NCBI GenBank assembly: GCA_027078545.1
Contig: JALWXN010000004.1
Location: 516,737-580,736 of the forward strand
DNA from: Nitrososphaeria archaeon
Lineage (GTDB): Archaea > Thermoproteota > Nitrososphaeria > Geothermarchaeales > JDFR-13
Direction of reading: 5' to 3'
Length of the DNA stretch: 64,000 nucleotides
Below, one piece after another: positions 52,672 to 61,731 of this stretch. Position 1 is the first letter of the stretch. Each line of letters opens with the position of its first letter. The notes beneath the pieces are model-generated. The model saw nothing but the letters and a program-made list of their open reading frames with translations, was not told where the DNA came from and made no database searches. Made by a program: the position numbers and the translations under genes.

Positions 52672-53754
52672 ATGGCTAAATCCGCCGACGTAATCCTTAG
52701 GGTTGACCGTGTCTCTAAGAGGTTCGGCGAGACATGGGCGCTTAGGGATGTCTCCCTAGACGTGTATAGGGGGGAGCTCCTAGTCCTCCTCGGCCCAAGT
52801 GGAAGTGGTAAGTCCACACTCCTCCGTATCATTGCTGGGCTTGAGACGGCTACTAGTGGGAGGCTCTACATGGATGGTGTGGACATAACCGATCTCCCAC
52901 CCTACAAGCGGGATACTAGCATGGTCTTCCAGCACCTGGCACTCTTCCCCCACATGACTGTATATGAGAACGTGGCCTACGGCCTGAAGATTAGGGGCGT
53001 CCCCAAGGAGGAGATCGACCGCCGCGTCGATGAGGTCCTCAGCCTCGTGAGGATCAGGGAGCTGAGGGATAGGAAGGTTACGAAGCTGAGTGGGGGGCAG
53101 CAGCAGAGGGTCGCTATAGCTAGGTCGTTGATCCTGAGGCCTAAGATACTACTCCTGGACGAGCCGCTGGGCGCATTGGATCTCAAGCTTAGGAAGGAGC
53201 TCCACATAGAGCTTAAACGCCTCCATGAGGAGGTGGGGAATACATGGATATTCGTAACCCATGACCAGGAGGAGGCCCTTACACTGGCCGATAGGATCGG
53301 GGTGATGAATGAGGGACGGCTCATCCAGGTGGGTGAGAAGTGGGATGTCTATGACTATCCCAAGACTAGGTTCGTCGCCGAGTTCATTGGGGAGACGAAC
53401 ATGTTTACAGTATCGATCGACGACATCTCTGGCGGTGTTGCGACTGGTAGCTGGAAGGGCTTCAGGGTGAGCTTTAAAGATGGTGGTTTCAGGCCGGGTG
53501 AGACCATATATCTGAGCGTTAGACCCGAGAACCTCCACATCTCTAAGGAGCCCCCCAGGGGGGAGGAGTATAACGTCTTCCATGGAGTGGTGGATGTGGA
53601 GGTCTTCAGGGGGAGCTACGTGATATACCATATCAGGCTTGATAATGGGGAGGTAATCAGGGTCACGGTTCTGTCGAAGGACGCTGAGTTCGACCCTGGT
53701 GATAGGGTCTATGTATATTGGAGGTTTGATAAGGGGGTGCCCCTGAGGGAATGA
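52672..53754 (+). CDS. potA: Spermidine/putrescine-type ABC transporter ATPase
   Basis: A 360-residue ATPase. Walker A is LLGPSGSGKSTLLRIIAG, the Q-loop is in TSMVFQHLALFPHM, the signature is LSGGQQQRVAIARSL, Walker B is LLLDEPLGALDL and the H-loop is FVTHDQEEAL. The C-terminal third is a TOBE regulatory domain (IYLSVRPENLHIS). It powers the two permeases encoded downstream; the stop overlaps the first permease start by 4 bases. Confidence 0.95.
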   Translation: MAKSADVILRVDRVSKRFGETWALRDVSLDVYRGELLVLLGPSGSGKSTLLRIIAGLETATSGRLYMDGVDITDLPPYKRDTSMVFQHLALFPHMTVYENVAYGLKIRGVPKEEIDRRVDEVLSLVRIRELRDRKVTKLSGGQQQRVAIARSLILRPKILLLDEPLGALDLKLRKELHIELKRLHEEVGNTWIFVTHDQEEALTLADRIGVMNEGRLIQVGEKWDVYDYPKTRFVAEFIGETNMFTVSIDDISGGVATGSWKGFRVSFKDGGFRPGETIYLSVRPENLHISKEPPRGEEYNVFHGVVDVEVFRGSYVIYHIRLDNGEVIRVTVLSKDAEFDPGDRVYVYWRFDKGVPLRE

Positions 53755-54620
53755 GGAGGCCTACTGGGGAGTCGCTCCAGAGGCTCAGGATATTCCTCTC
53801 GAACCTCCCTGCCTCTGCCTATATATTCATAATGTTCTACGTCTCGATAGGCATACTCATAGCGATTAGCTTCACGGTTCCCAGGAAATATATTGTTGAG
53901 TGGAGCTTCACCCTTGAGAACTATGTTAGGATATTCACAGACCCGAGGTTCCTCAGCCCCATCCTTAACACCTTCTTGATCGTCACCGTGGCTACGATCC
54001 TCCTGATAATTGTGGGGTTCCCCATAGCCTACTACCTGGCTAGGGTGAATCCCAACCTGGGTATCAAGCTCATCTTCTTCCTAATCATCCCTGTTGAGGT
54101 AAACTATTTGATAAGGGTCTATGCCTGGAGGAATATCCTGGGTGAGAACGGGTTCCTAAACTCTCTACTTCTGAGCCTTGGGGTGATCGATAAGCCACTC
54201 ACATTCCTCTTCTACAGCTGGTTCGCCGTGGTCATAGTACTTATCCATGAGTGGCTCCCATACGTCGTCATACCGTTCTACGTGAACCTGGTTGGGATAC
54301 CCAGGCAGCTCTATGAGGCGGCTATGGATCTCGGGGCTAATAGGTGGCAGATCTTCAGGTCGATAACTCTCCCATTGGTGAAGCCGGCTGTATTGACGGT
54401 TCTATTCATAGTCTTCATACCCTCCCTCGGAGAGTTCGCTATACCCTCGCTGGTGGGTGGGGAGTCGGGGATAATGCTCGGCGTATTGATAGACAGGTAT
54501 CTCTCAGACTTCCGCCTAGCCTTCGGCGCCGCGCTGAGCTTCATACTACTACTGGTGACGATGGGGCTGAGCATACTCATGATCAAGATATTCGGCTACG
54601 AGGCCCTCTACCAGAGGTGA
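53751..54620 (+). CDS. potB: Spermidine/putrescine-type ABC transporter permease 1
   Basis: A 289-residue permease with six hydrophobic helices. The EAA coupling motif is EAAMDLGANRWQIFRSITLPLVKPA, followed by SLGEFAIPSLVGG, a PotB feature. It follows potA with a 4-base overlap. Confidence 0.93.
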   Translation: MRRPTGESLQRLRIFLSNLPASAYIFIMFYVSIGILIAISFTVPRKYIVEWSFTLENYVRIFTDPRFLSPILNTFLIVTVATILLIIVGFPIAYYLARVNPNLGIKLIFFLIIPVEVNYLIRVYAWRNILGENGFLNSLLLSLGVIDKPLTFLFYSWFAVVIVLIHEWLPYVVIPFYVNLVGIPRQLYEAAMDLGANRWQIFRSITLPLVKPAVLTVLFIVFIPSLGEFAIPSLVGGESGIMLGVLIDRYLSDFRLAFGAALSFILLLVTMGLSILMIKIFGYEALYQR

Positions 54621-54624
54621 TATT

Positions 54625-55419
54625 ATGGAGACGTCGAGGCTGCTGAAGATAGCCCTTGTGGCTTACACGGCGTTCACGGTAGGCTTCTTCATATACCTCC
54701 CCGTAGCCGTCATAATCGTATATAGCTTCAACGACGTCCCATTCTTCATCCCCGAGTGGAGGGGCTTCACCCTCGAATGGTTCGTCAAGGCCTTCACCCG
54801 TAGAGACGTCGTTACCAGCCTCTGGAACAGCCTATACATAGCGGTCTTCACGACGGCTGTCTCCCTCGCCCTGGCGATCCCCCCGACATTCTACGTTGTG
54901 CGTGGGCGTGGGAGGGTTAAGGATCTCTACATGCTATACCTTATGCTACCCTTCGTCATACCATGGATCATCATCGGGGTCTCCCTCTACATCTTCTACT
55001 GGTACCTGGGGATTGAGAAGAGCCTCTTGACAGCCGCGTTGGGCCATATAGTATATAGCATACCCCTGATAGTCACCCTCCTCGCACCTAGGCTCTACAG
55101 CCTAGACCCGGATATTGAGAGGGCGAGCATGGATCTCGGCGCTACCCCCTGGCAAACCTTCCGCTACGTAGTGTTTCCACAGGTCTTCCCGGCGATAGTC
55201 TCGGCAGCCATAATAACCTTCATATGGAGCTTCGACAACTTCGTGATTAGCTACTATACCCTGGGTGGGGAGCTGACCTGGCCTGTATGGGTCTTCTCAG
55301 TAATCGGTAAGCAGAGGAATATATTCCCTGTCGTGATGGCCGTCTCAACCGTGATCATACTCGTCTCGACAGTGGTGATCGCCTATATCGTGAAGAAGGG
55401 CTATGTAGACATATTGTAG
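54625..55419 (+). CDS. potC: Spermidine/putrescine-type ABC transporter permease 2
   Basis: A 264-residue permease. YLPVAVIIVYSFNDVPFF near the N-terminus, the EAA-type motif RASMDLGATPWQTFRYVVFPQVFPAI and the following IITFIWSFDNFVISYYTLG are typical of PotC. It completes the binding protein/ATPase/two permease set. Confidence 0.93.
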   Translation: METSRLLKIALVAYTAFTVGFFIYLPVAVIIVYSFNDVPFFIPEWRGFTLEWFVKAFTRRDVVTSLWNSLYIAVFTTAVSLALAIPPTFYVVRGRGRVKDLYMLYLMLPFVIPWIIIGVSLYIFYWYLGIEKSLLTAALGHIVYSIPLIVTLLAPRLYSLDPDIERASMDLGATPWQTFRYVVFPQVFPAIVSAAIITFIWSFDNFVISYYTLGGELTWPVWVFSVIGKQRNIFPVVMAVSTVIILVSTVVIAYIVKKGYVDIL

Positions 55420-55493
55420 AGACTCCCCTTCCCGGTGGTCTGAAAAACTGGTTTGGGTGGATATGTGGCTCTCCCAGCTGCTCTAGAGGCTCT

Positions 55494-55685
55494 TTAGAAC
55501 TCCTCTTCCTCCTCGTCTCCCCAGTCCTCCTCGTCGAAGTCCTCCAGGTCCTCGAGGTCCTCAATGTCCTCGATGTCCTCTAGGTCGTCCCAGTCCTCGT
55601 CGAAGTCCTCCTCGAACTCCTCCTCCCACTCCTCCTCCATGTGGTAGGTCATCATTTTACTAGCCACCCCACCCTCAAGGGTCAA
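55494..55685 (-). CDS. Small, extremely acidic protein, unknown function
   Basis: A 63-residue frame, or about 52 residues from the in-frame ATGs near 55655 and 55652 (MMTYHMEEEWEEEFEEDFDEDW). Almost all of it is Asp and Glu with regularly spaced Trp, Phe and Ile/Leu (EDIEDIEDLEDLEDF). Upstream on the minus strand is a nearly symmetrical TATA region (gataaagctttatatacc, about 55706-55723). The repeat-like composition could be a low-complexity artefact, but the isolated location with a promoter supports a real gene. A polyanionic chaperone-like or nucleic-acid mimic role is only a guess. Confidence 0.5.
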   Translation of the reverse strand: MTLEGGVASKMMTYHMEEEWEEEFEEDFDEDWDDLEDIEDIEDLEDLEDFDEEDWGDEEEEEF

Positions 55686-55782
55686 TTAAAGTGTTTTCGG
55701 ATTGGTATATAAAGCTTTATCTAGGCTATCCAGCCAGTCCTAAAAAAGCCTTTTTATACATATTTATCCATGGTGCCTGGGG

Positions 55783-56643
55783 ATGGCTGAGCAGAAGGTC
55801 TACAGCGTGGAGGAGGTTAGTAGGTATGCCCCTAAGCTCTTCGGCATACCCACAGGTGTGGAGGGGCTGGACAATCTGTTCTACAGGGTCGAGTATGTCG
55901 ATGGGAGGCCTGTTAAGAAGCCTCTGGGCGGTTATCCATACCTAGCAGTCCTCAACATAACCGGTGTGGCGGATACTGGTAAGAGCCTGATGGCGGAGCA
56001 GTTCGCTGTTAGGCAGGCGGGTGACGGCTACCCCACCATATTCGTGACGGTGGAGACACCGAAGGAGTTCGTCGTCCAGGGCCTCCTACAGAGGGCAACT
56101 GCTATGAGGCTCGACCTGGAGAAGGTGAAGAAGAACCTCTTCGTTATCGATGCTGCCTCTGACCATAGGATGAGGGAGGAGGTGGACTACCTCCTAGATA
56201 CGCTGGCCTATGGGATCAGGGAGTACGGGGTGAAATCAGTCGTTATCGACAGTGTCACAGGCCTATTCGAGGCCAAGGAGGTCCTGGCTAGGAGTATAGT
56301 TAGGAAGGTCTACAACTTCCTGAAGAAGTGGAGGCAGACGGCCCTGCTCGTCAGCCAGAAGAGGAGCGCCTCCGAGGAGATGAGTGCAGAGGCGGCGGGT
56401 GGATATGGCGTTGCCCATATAGTGGATGGTACGATAGTGCTTTACAAGAAGCTGATCATGACCAAGTATGACGTGTCTACCTTCAACATGCCCATCGGTA
56501 GTGTTATTAGGCTCTTCAGGATCGATGGCTGCAGGATGGCTGGACATGACTCCAACACCCATGTCATGGAGATCACTGAGGAGGGCCTTGTCAGGATTGG
56601 GCCTACCCTCGAGGAGTGGATAAGTGGTAGGGGACGCCAGTGA
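55783..56643 (+). CDS. KaiC/RadA-like RecA-fold ATPase
   Basis: A 286-residue single-domain ATPase. The start FGIPTGVEGLDNLFY and Walker A NITGVADTGKSLMAEQFAV, then TIFVTVETPKEFVVQGLL and Walker B SVVIDSVTGLFEAKE, match archaeal KaiC-type proteins. The second KaiC repeat is absent. Function in this group is poorly known; signalling or DNA repair roles have been proposed. The stop is 2 bases before the GTG start of the Sua5 gene, so they form an operon. Confidence 0.88.
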   Translation: MAEQKVYSVEEVSRYAPKLFGIPTGVEGLDNLFYRVEYVDGRPVKKPLGGYPYLAVLNITGVADTGKSLMAEQFAVRQAGDGYPTIFVTVETPKEFVVQGLLQRATAMRLDLEKVKKNLFVIDAASDHRMREEVDYLLDTLAYGIREYGVKSVVIDSVTGLFEAKEVLARSIVRKVYNFLKKWRQTALLVSQKRSASEEMSAEAAGGYGVAHIVDGTIVLYKKLIMTKYDVSTFNMPIGSVIRLFRIDGCRMAGHDSNTHVMEITEEGLVRIGPTLEEWISGRGRQ

Positions 56644-56644
56644 A

Positions 56645-57697
56645 GTGACCCGTATAGTCAGGGTTGACCATAATAGGCTGGATGAGCAGCTTAGAGAGGC
56701 TGTAGAGATACTTAGGAGGGGAGGCCTCGTAGTATTCCCCACAGAGACGGTCTATGGCCTGGGGGCCGATGCCTATATTCCAGAGGCGGTTGAGAAGATC
56801 TTCAGGGTTAAGGGTAGACCCCAGGACAACCCCCTAATAGTCCATATCTCAAGCATGGATATGCTTGGGAGGGTTGCTAGGGAGATACCTGTGGATGCAT
56901 ATAGGGCTGCGGAGAAGCTCTGGCCCGGCCCCTTCACGATGGTGTTGCCTAGGGGCGATGTCCCACCGATAGTCTCGGCCGGCCTCGACACTGTAGCTGT
57001 TAGGATGCCTGGGCATAGGGTGGCGCTACGCCTAATAGAGCTCCTCGGCGACCCAATAGCTGCCCCCAGCGCCAACCGTTCTGGGAGGCCTAGCCCCACA
57101 TCCGCCCAGCACGTGGTCGAGGATCTCTATGGTCTGGTCGACCTGATCCTAGATGATGGGGAGACCCTCTACGGTGTTGAGTCGACAGTCGTGGACTTCA
57201 CCACTGATCCGCCGACCCTCCTAAGGCCTGGCCCCCTAACCCCGGAGGAGCTCATGGAGATACTGGGGACTGAGCTGGAGATCCCTGGATATGCCCGTGG
57301 ACTCACACATACCGGAGTCGCCAGGTCACCCGGCGTGAAGTATAGGCACTACTCACCCAGGGCGGAGGTAGTCCTGATAGAGATGGAGGACTATAGGGAT
57401 CTCGATAGGCTTGTGGGGAGGGTTCTGGAGGAGTTTAACCGGCTCAGGGGTCGTAGGGTCGTTATACTCGCTACTGATGAGACTAGGGATAGGTATTTAG
57501 GGCTTGGGGTCCCCGTCCTATCCCTTGGGAGCCGTGGCGATCCATACACCATAGCCAAGAACCTCTTCGCCATGCTTAGGGAGGCCGATAGGCTTGGGGC
57601 CGAGGTTGTCCTAGTGGAGGGTGTTGAGGAGAGGGGGCTAGGGCTGACCATTATGAATAGGCTTAGGAAGGCGGCCTCTAGGAGGGTGTCTACATAG
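56645..57697 (+). CDS. sua5: Threonylcarbamoyl-AMP synthase (Sua5/TsaC family)
   Basis: About 350 residues from the GTG at 56645 (56624 GTG is in the previous gene). The YrdC domain has LRRGGLVVFPTETVYGLGADAY, KGRPQDNPLIVHI and APSANRSGRPSPTSAQHV. The C-terminal Sua5 domain begins after the GVARSPGVKYRHYSPRAEV linker. It makes the threonylcarbamoyl-AMP used for t6A at position 37 of ANN-reading tRNAs. The two-domain length matches archaeal Sua5. Confidence 0.94.
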   Translation: MTRIVRVDHNRLDEQLREAVEILRRGGLVVFPTETVYGLGADAYIPEAVEKIFRVKGRPQDNPLIVHISSMDMLGRVAREIPVDAYRAAEKLWPGPFTMVLPRGDVPPIVSAGLDTVAVRMPGHRVALRLIELLGDPIAAPSANRSGRPSPTSAQHVVEDLYGLVDLILDDGETLYGVESTVVDFTTDPPTLLRPGPLTPEELMEILGTELEIPGYARGLTHTGVARSPGVKYRHYSPRAEVVLIEMEDYRDLDRLVGRVLEEFNRLRGRRVVILATDETRDRYLGLGVPVLSLGSRGDPYTIAKNLFAMLREADRLGAEVVLVEGVEERGLGLTIMNRLRKAASRRVST

Positions 57698-57720
57698 CCT
57701 GTGGCCCGGCTATATCTCTA

Positions 57721-57754
57721 ACCCTATATATACTGTATATGGAGGTGTCACGCG
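57721..57754 (+). promoter_or_regulatory. Promoter and palindrome before the HTH-protein gene
   Basis: ATATAC-T-GTATAT (57728-57740) is a perfect 6-bp palindrome with a one-base centre and overlaps the TATA-like ctatatata. A strong Shine-Dalgarno GGAGGTG (57741-57747) follows, 7 bases before the ATG at 57755. Confidence 0.5.
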
Positions 57755-58375
57755 ATGGTTATGGAGATCAAGCCTCCGAGGGAGCCGGATGAGGAGAGGG
57801 ATGAGAAGGTATTGAAGATGCTTATTGAGGCGATCAGGATCATCGGTGGGCCTAAGAAGCTTGTGGGTATGAGGAACCTGACATGGCTCCCCAGCCTGGT
57901 CAGGGCTATGTATGCGGTCCTCCTGAGGAACGCTGGCTATACCTATGAGGAGATTGCGAGTAGGCTCGGTGTGACCAGGGCAACTGTGGAGAAGATGTTG
58001 ACTGCCGATGAGGAGGCTGTCAAGAAGAAGGTTGCCGGCCTGACGGAGGAGGATATAGATGAGCATGTGGCCGGCGGCCTGGCGAAGCTGGCTTATAAGG
58101 AGATGATGCGTAGGGGTGTGGAGGAGGAGATCGAGAAGATAACCACGACCTCGACCGCATTGGGTATCGACTGGCCAGTGAGAGTTGCAACGCTCCTCAA
58201 GGGTGCGGACTTCCCACTGGATAGGGAGGAGTTGATGGAGAGGCTTAGAGGCGTCAAGATAATGGGCGTCGACGCTGAGGAGCTGCTCGGTGAGATCGAG
58301 TATCCAGTGACCTCCCCAGTAGACCTTGTGAAGAAGGTCTCCGAGGTCCTCAGGAAGAGGAAGATGGTTAAGTAG
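57755..58375 (+). CDS. Helix-turn-helix protein, probable transcription regulator
   Basis: A 206-residue protein. The segment NAGYTYEEIASRLGVTRATVEKMLTADEEAV (about residues 68-98) is a clear helix-turn-helix of the Trp-repressor/sigma-like kind. The helical C-terminal part (about 105-206; GLTEEDIDEHVAGGLAKLAYKEM) may bind a ligand or mediate dimers. I do not recognise the exact family. An operator-like palindrome overlaps its own TATA box, which suggests autoregulation. It is followed by a convergent surface-protein gene. Confidence 0.82.
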   Translation: MVMEIKPPREPDEERDEKVLKMLIEAIRIIGGPKKLVGMRNLTWLPSLVRAMYAVLLRNAGYTYEEIASRLGVTRATVEKMLTADEEAVKKKVAGLTEEDIDEHVAGGLAKLAYKEMMRRGVEEEIEKITTTSTALGIDWPVRVATLLKGADFPLDREELMERLRGVKIMGVDAEELLGEIEYPVTSPVDLVKKVSEVLRKRKMVK

Positions 58376-58381
58376 GGTGGG

Positions 58382-59308
58382 CTAAGCCCCACCCCTTAAA
58401 AACTTTAGCCAGATTATCAGGGCTGCAGCTACAGCCACAGCGCCTACCCCAAGGAGGAGGACTGGGTCGATCCCCCCACCCTCTACACCTGGCTCCTCAC
58501 TAGGTGCTTCACCACCCTCTCTCGTGGGTTCCTCCTGCCTAGGAGGCTCCGTAGTGCTATCCTCACCAGGCTCTCCAGCCTCTTCTCCCGGCTCCTCTAC
58601 CTCTGTACCCGTGTCTATCTCAGTATTAGGTTCTCCACCAAGCTCAGCTGCCCGTATCAGGACTGTGTCCTCCAGTATCTTCTTCTCGGCGATCTGTGGC
58701 TCGTAGTAGTAGCTTAGATGTGCTGATACTCCTACCACCATCTGTGAACCTTCTTTCTGGGTATACTCCTCCACTTGTGTCCAGTCTATATCGCCTATCA
58801 GGGATATTGTGAAGGCTATCTCGTCCTCACTGATAGATACGCCACCCTCCACCTCCTTCTCATAGATGGGGATTACTGGGGACTTCACGATGGTTATCGT
58901 GTCGATCTCATCCGTGACGTGGTTGGTGGATATCTCGAATTTGAAGCTCACCAGTGTATCGCCATATTTATACGAGACGTGGCCCCCGATGCTTAGGTGG
59001 ATCTCCTCCGCTAGGAACTCCTGCATCTCCGCTATTGATATGGCTTGGCCGTTGAACCTAATCCTGACCACCGCTGCTTCGTCACCTATCTCGGAGGATA
59101 CGGCTACAATGTCTATCCTATCCCTTAGGCCCATGATCCTATCGATAACCTCCTGTGGAACCTCTATGTCTGGGGGTGTCTCCTCAGGCGGATACTCCCT
59201 AAGGTCGTCCACATCGTCCGTCACGCTGTAGGCCTCCACCACATCTGTTATGTCGGCCATCCCCAGGAGTAGGATGGTGAGGATGGCTATGGTCAATGCC
59301 TTCTTCAT
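58382..59308 (-). CDS. Surface protein with signal peptide, Glu/Thr/Pro-rich stalk and C-terminal anchor
   Basis: A 308-residue protein. A signal peptide (about 1-26) precedes a beta-rich extracellular domain (about 60-215; VSYKYGDTLVSFKFEISTNHV). Then comes a low-complexity Glu/Pro/Gly/Thr stalk (about 225-280) and a C-terminal helix (PVLLLGVGAVAVAAALIIWLKFL) with basic residues after it. This is a type I membrane protein of the cell surface. No known family recognised. It converges on the HTH gene with a 6-base gap between stops. Confidence 0.85.
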   Translation of the reverse strand: MKKALTIAILTILLLGMADITDVVEAYSVTDDVDDLREYPPEETPPDIEVPQEVIDRIMGLRDRIDIVAVSSEIGDEAAVVRIRFNGQAISIAEMQEFLAEEIHLSIGGHVSYKYGDTLVSFKFEISTNHVTDEIDTITIVKSPVIPIYEKEVEGGVSISEDEIAFTISLIGDIDWTQVEEYTQKEGSQMVVGVSAHLSYYYEPQIAEKKILEDTVLIRAAELGGEPNTEIDTGTEVEEPGEEAGEPGEDSTTEPPRQEEPTREGGEAPSEEPGVEGGGIDPVLLLGVGAVAVAAALIIWLKFLRGGA

Positions 59309-59437
59309 ACCTATCTAAGCCCTGTAGCTACGATTAGAATCAACCTTTTTGAACATTCCCTCGCATTCAAGTCTCTGGGGGATGATGTTAAGAGGGTCAC
59401 CTGATCATGGGATGACAATCTTACCCGTCTGACCCCT

Positions 59438-59851
59438 CTACACCCCCCTGAGCCTCCTCCTCAGCCATGCCGTGAACCTGGCTGTGTATAGATGGGCTAT
59501 CCAGTGGTATAGGCCGAATAGTCCTCCGAGCAGGTGGAATACTAGCCATGTCGATAGGTATGTCCCGACCAGGTCTAGGCCTCCCATCAGGTATATCCAC
59601 TCACCGAGGATCCTTAGGAATGGGTAGCCAGCTCCCCATAGGGCCACGCTGACAAGTATGGGGTGGCCCAGGTATCTACCTACTAGCCCGGACATCTCGG
59701 GTATCAGCGCTGCATAGAGTATCAATGGTGTGAAGACTGCTGTCGAGTATAGTGCTGATTCTAGGGGGTCATCGGTAAAAAGGGATGAGAATAGTAGGAG
59801 TAGGTATGGTAGTGTGACGGCTAGTATGGAGCCTGTCCTGCTGTACCTCAC
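59438..59851 (-). CDS. Small polytopic membrane protein, unknown function
   Basis: A 137-residue protein with four hydrophobic segments (LAVTLPYLLLLFSSLF, STAVFTPLILYAALIP, ILVSVALWGAGYPFLRIL, LSTWLVFHLLGGLFGLYHWIAHLY). It lies 12 bases after the NRAMP-like gene on the same strand and is probably cotranscribed, perhaps as an accessory to that carrier. No family is recognised. Confidence 0.75.
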   Translation of the reverse strand: MRYSRTGSILAVTLPYLLLLFSSLFTDDPLESALYSTAVFTPLILYAALIPEMSGLVGRYLGHPILVSVALWGAGYPFLRILGEWIYLMGGLDLVGTYLSTWLVFHLLGGLFGLYHWIAHLYTARFTAWLRRRLRGV

Positions 59852-59863
59852 CCCTATGCACCG

Positions 59864-61498
59864 CTATATTATCCCCAGCCTCTTGGCTATGAACCATGCC
59901 GCGACTAGCCAGAACGCTATGGCTATCAATATCTCTATGACGAGGTGTATAGGGTGCTGCCTAACCAGTCTCCCGGCGCCATGTATCCTGGGTAGTATGC
60001 TCCACGTCAGTATGATGAGCACGGTCATCAGGAAGGCCATCCCTATACCGTTGACGAGACCTGTCAGTATTATGAGTCCGCCGGGGGACTTTAGGAATAC
60101 CTGTGCTATCGCCATGAGTGTGAAGACTATCCAGACGCTGTAGTATATCCGCTGATACTCCCAGCCCGTGGATACTGCGCGGTCGATTATCCATAGTATG
60201 GCTATGAGGTAGATGATAACGACTCCAACCGAGGTTAGGTATGTAGGTGTGGCTATCGCCTCCAGCGGTGTCCCCGTGGCTAGGTCCGCCGCTATGCTGA
60301 GTATCAGTACTGGGAGGGCGACTATCGCTATGAGCCTGGTGAATACTCCCCTGCTACCCCTTAGGACTGTGTATGAGAGGTCTGAGACGAACCTGCTGTA
60401 TAGGTCGCCAGCCACTATGAAGACGTCGAAGAGGAAGAAGAAGCCTAGGAGTAGCATGGCTATCCTACCCGCCTCTCCCCATAGGCTGGCGAACCACTCT
60501 CCCTGTGTGAGGACGAGGTTGAAGTCCTTGGATATCTCTAGCCCCCTAGGCCTGAGTATGCTGAACGTGAGTAGTGAGGTGATGATTATCGTGAAGGCGT
60601 TTAGGAGGACCCCTATCAGGTTGTCTGTCCATAGCCAGTTGATCCACCTCCTCCACTCCCTGGCGGCCTCATCATCCGGCTCGAAGTCGTAGCCCACCTC
60701 GGGTATAGGCTCGGCCCTACCCGTCAGTGGGCTGGTCACCCTTCCTACATGCCTCGCCTGGCCGAAGCCCTTCTCCCTTATCCAGTAGCTGTAGGCCAGG
60801 TTCCATACTCCCCCGGCGCCTGTATATGCTATGAGGGTTATCCATGTAGCCTCGTCGGCCGGGTCCCAGCCCTCGAAGGGTGGCCACTGGAACTGTGTGA
60901 AGCCCGCGAAGAACTCGGGTGCGTATTTAGCCACGTCCGGGCTTATCAGGGCCACGGCCAGCATCCCTATTAGGGAGGCTAGGGCGGCGAAGCTCTCAAC
61001 TACCTCTATAACCTTGTAGGCAACGGGGCCTAGGACTATGAGTAGGAAGCTGGCCAGGATAATTATTACTGACCATAGCCTCTGGGCGCTGGGGGCGTCC
61101 CAGCCGGGTGGGAACCCGGTTATACCGTGTAGGGCGGAGGCCGAGGCCCCTGCGTAGCCCCCTACCCAGCTGTAGACCATAACTATCATTATGAAGGCTA
61201 TCCATCCCGCGGCTATGTTGACGCGGTATATCCCTGTTAGGATCCCCTCGCCAGTGGCGACTGTGTATCTCCCGATCTCCTGGTTGTACCAGTACTGTAG
61301 GAATGCGAATATGAATAGCCAGCCTAGGAATACGGCTCCATACTTAGCCACCATGTAGGGCCACCATATCAGCTCCCCACTCCCCTGGCTTAGCCCCGCC
61401 CATATAAGGCCCGGCCCGAAGACGGCGGCTATACCTGGGAATGGTGGGAGCCTCTTCCTCCTAAACCCTTCTCTTATGCCTTGGCTCACCGGGGACAC
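59864..61498 (-). CDS. NRAMP-related membrane transporter (paralogue 2)
   Basis: A 544-residue polytopic membrane protein, closely similar to the one at 13529-15172 along its length. It shares GPGLIWAGLSQGSGELIWW, the NQEIGRYTVATGEG segment and AYTGAGGVWNLAYSYW. As there, DPGN of metal-transporting NRAMP proteins is replaced by GSGE. The substrate is unknown. A small four-helix membrane protein gene follows in the same direction. Confidence 0.77.
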   Translation of the reverse strand: MSPVSQGIREGFRRKRLPPFPGIAAVFGPGLIWAGLSQGSGELIWWPYMVAKYGAVFLGWLFIFAFLQYWYNQEIGRYTVATGEGILTGIYRVNIAAGWIAFIMIVMVYSWVGGYAGASASALHGITGFPPGWDAPSAQRLWSVIIILASFLLIVLGPVAYKVIEVVESFAALASLIGMLAVALISPDVAKYAPEFFAGFTQFQWPPFEGWDPADEATWITLIAYTGAGGVWNLAYSYWIREKGFGQARHVGRVTSPLTGRAEPIPEVGYDFEPDDEAAREWRRWINWLWTDNLIGVLLNAFTIIITSLLTFSILRPRGLEISKDFNLVLTQGEWFASLWGEAGRIAMLLLGFFFLFDVFIVAGDLYSRFVSDLSYTVLRGSRGVFTRLIAIVALPVLILSIAADLATGTPLEAIATPTYLTSVGVVIIYLIAILWIIDRAVSTGWEYQRIYYSVWIVFTLMAIAQVFLKSPGGLIILTGLVNGIGMAFLMTVLIILTWSILPRIHGAGRLVRQHPIHLVIEILIAIAFWLVAAWFIAKRLGII

Positions 61499-61654
61499 CC
61501 CATACTAAACTATATGCATCCAATCACCCGGCTATGCTTAAACATCCCGATTCATATTTCGAAGTATCCTTAGCAGATTGCTTAAACAATAAATGTTTTC
61601 AGACCCCCTAACCATGATACCTGGGCATCGGGACACCCCGGCCGGGGGAGTGTG

Positions 61655-61731
61655 TGTCTTTATATAGAGACCCGCCTGAAATCATTATAGCATAGCCTCG
61701 AGACACATACTCGGGGGAGGTATGTAGGTCT
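61655..61731 (+). promoter_or_regulatory. Promoter and 5' leader of the EF-2 gene
   Basis: The TATA-like ctttatatagaga (about 61657-61669) predicts a start of transcription near 61688 and a 5' leader of about 45 bases. A strong Shine-Dalgarno GGGGGAGG (61713-61720) precedes the ATG at 61732. The 150 bases before the TATA box, back to 61499, hold no gene I can support. Confidence 0.6.
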
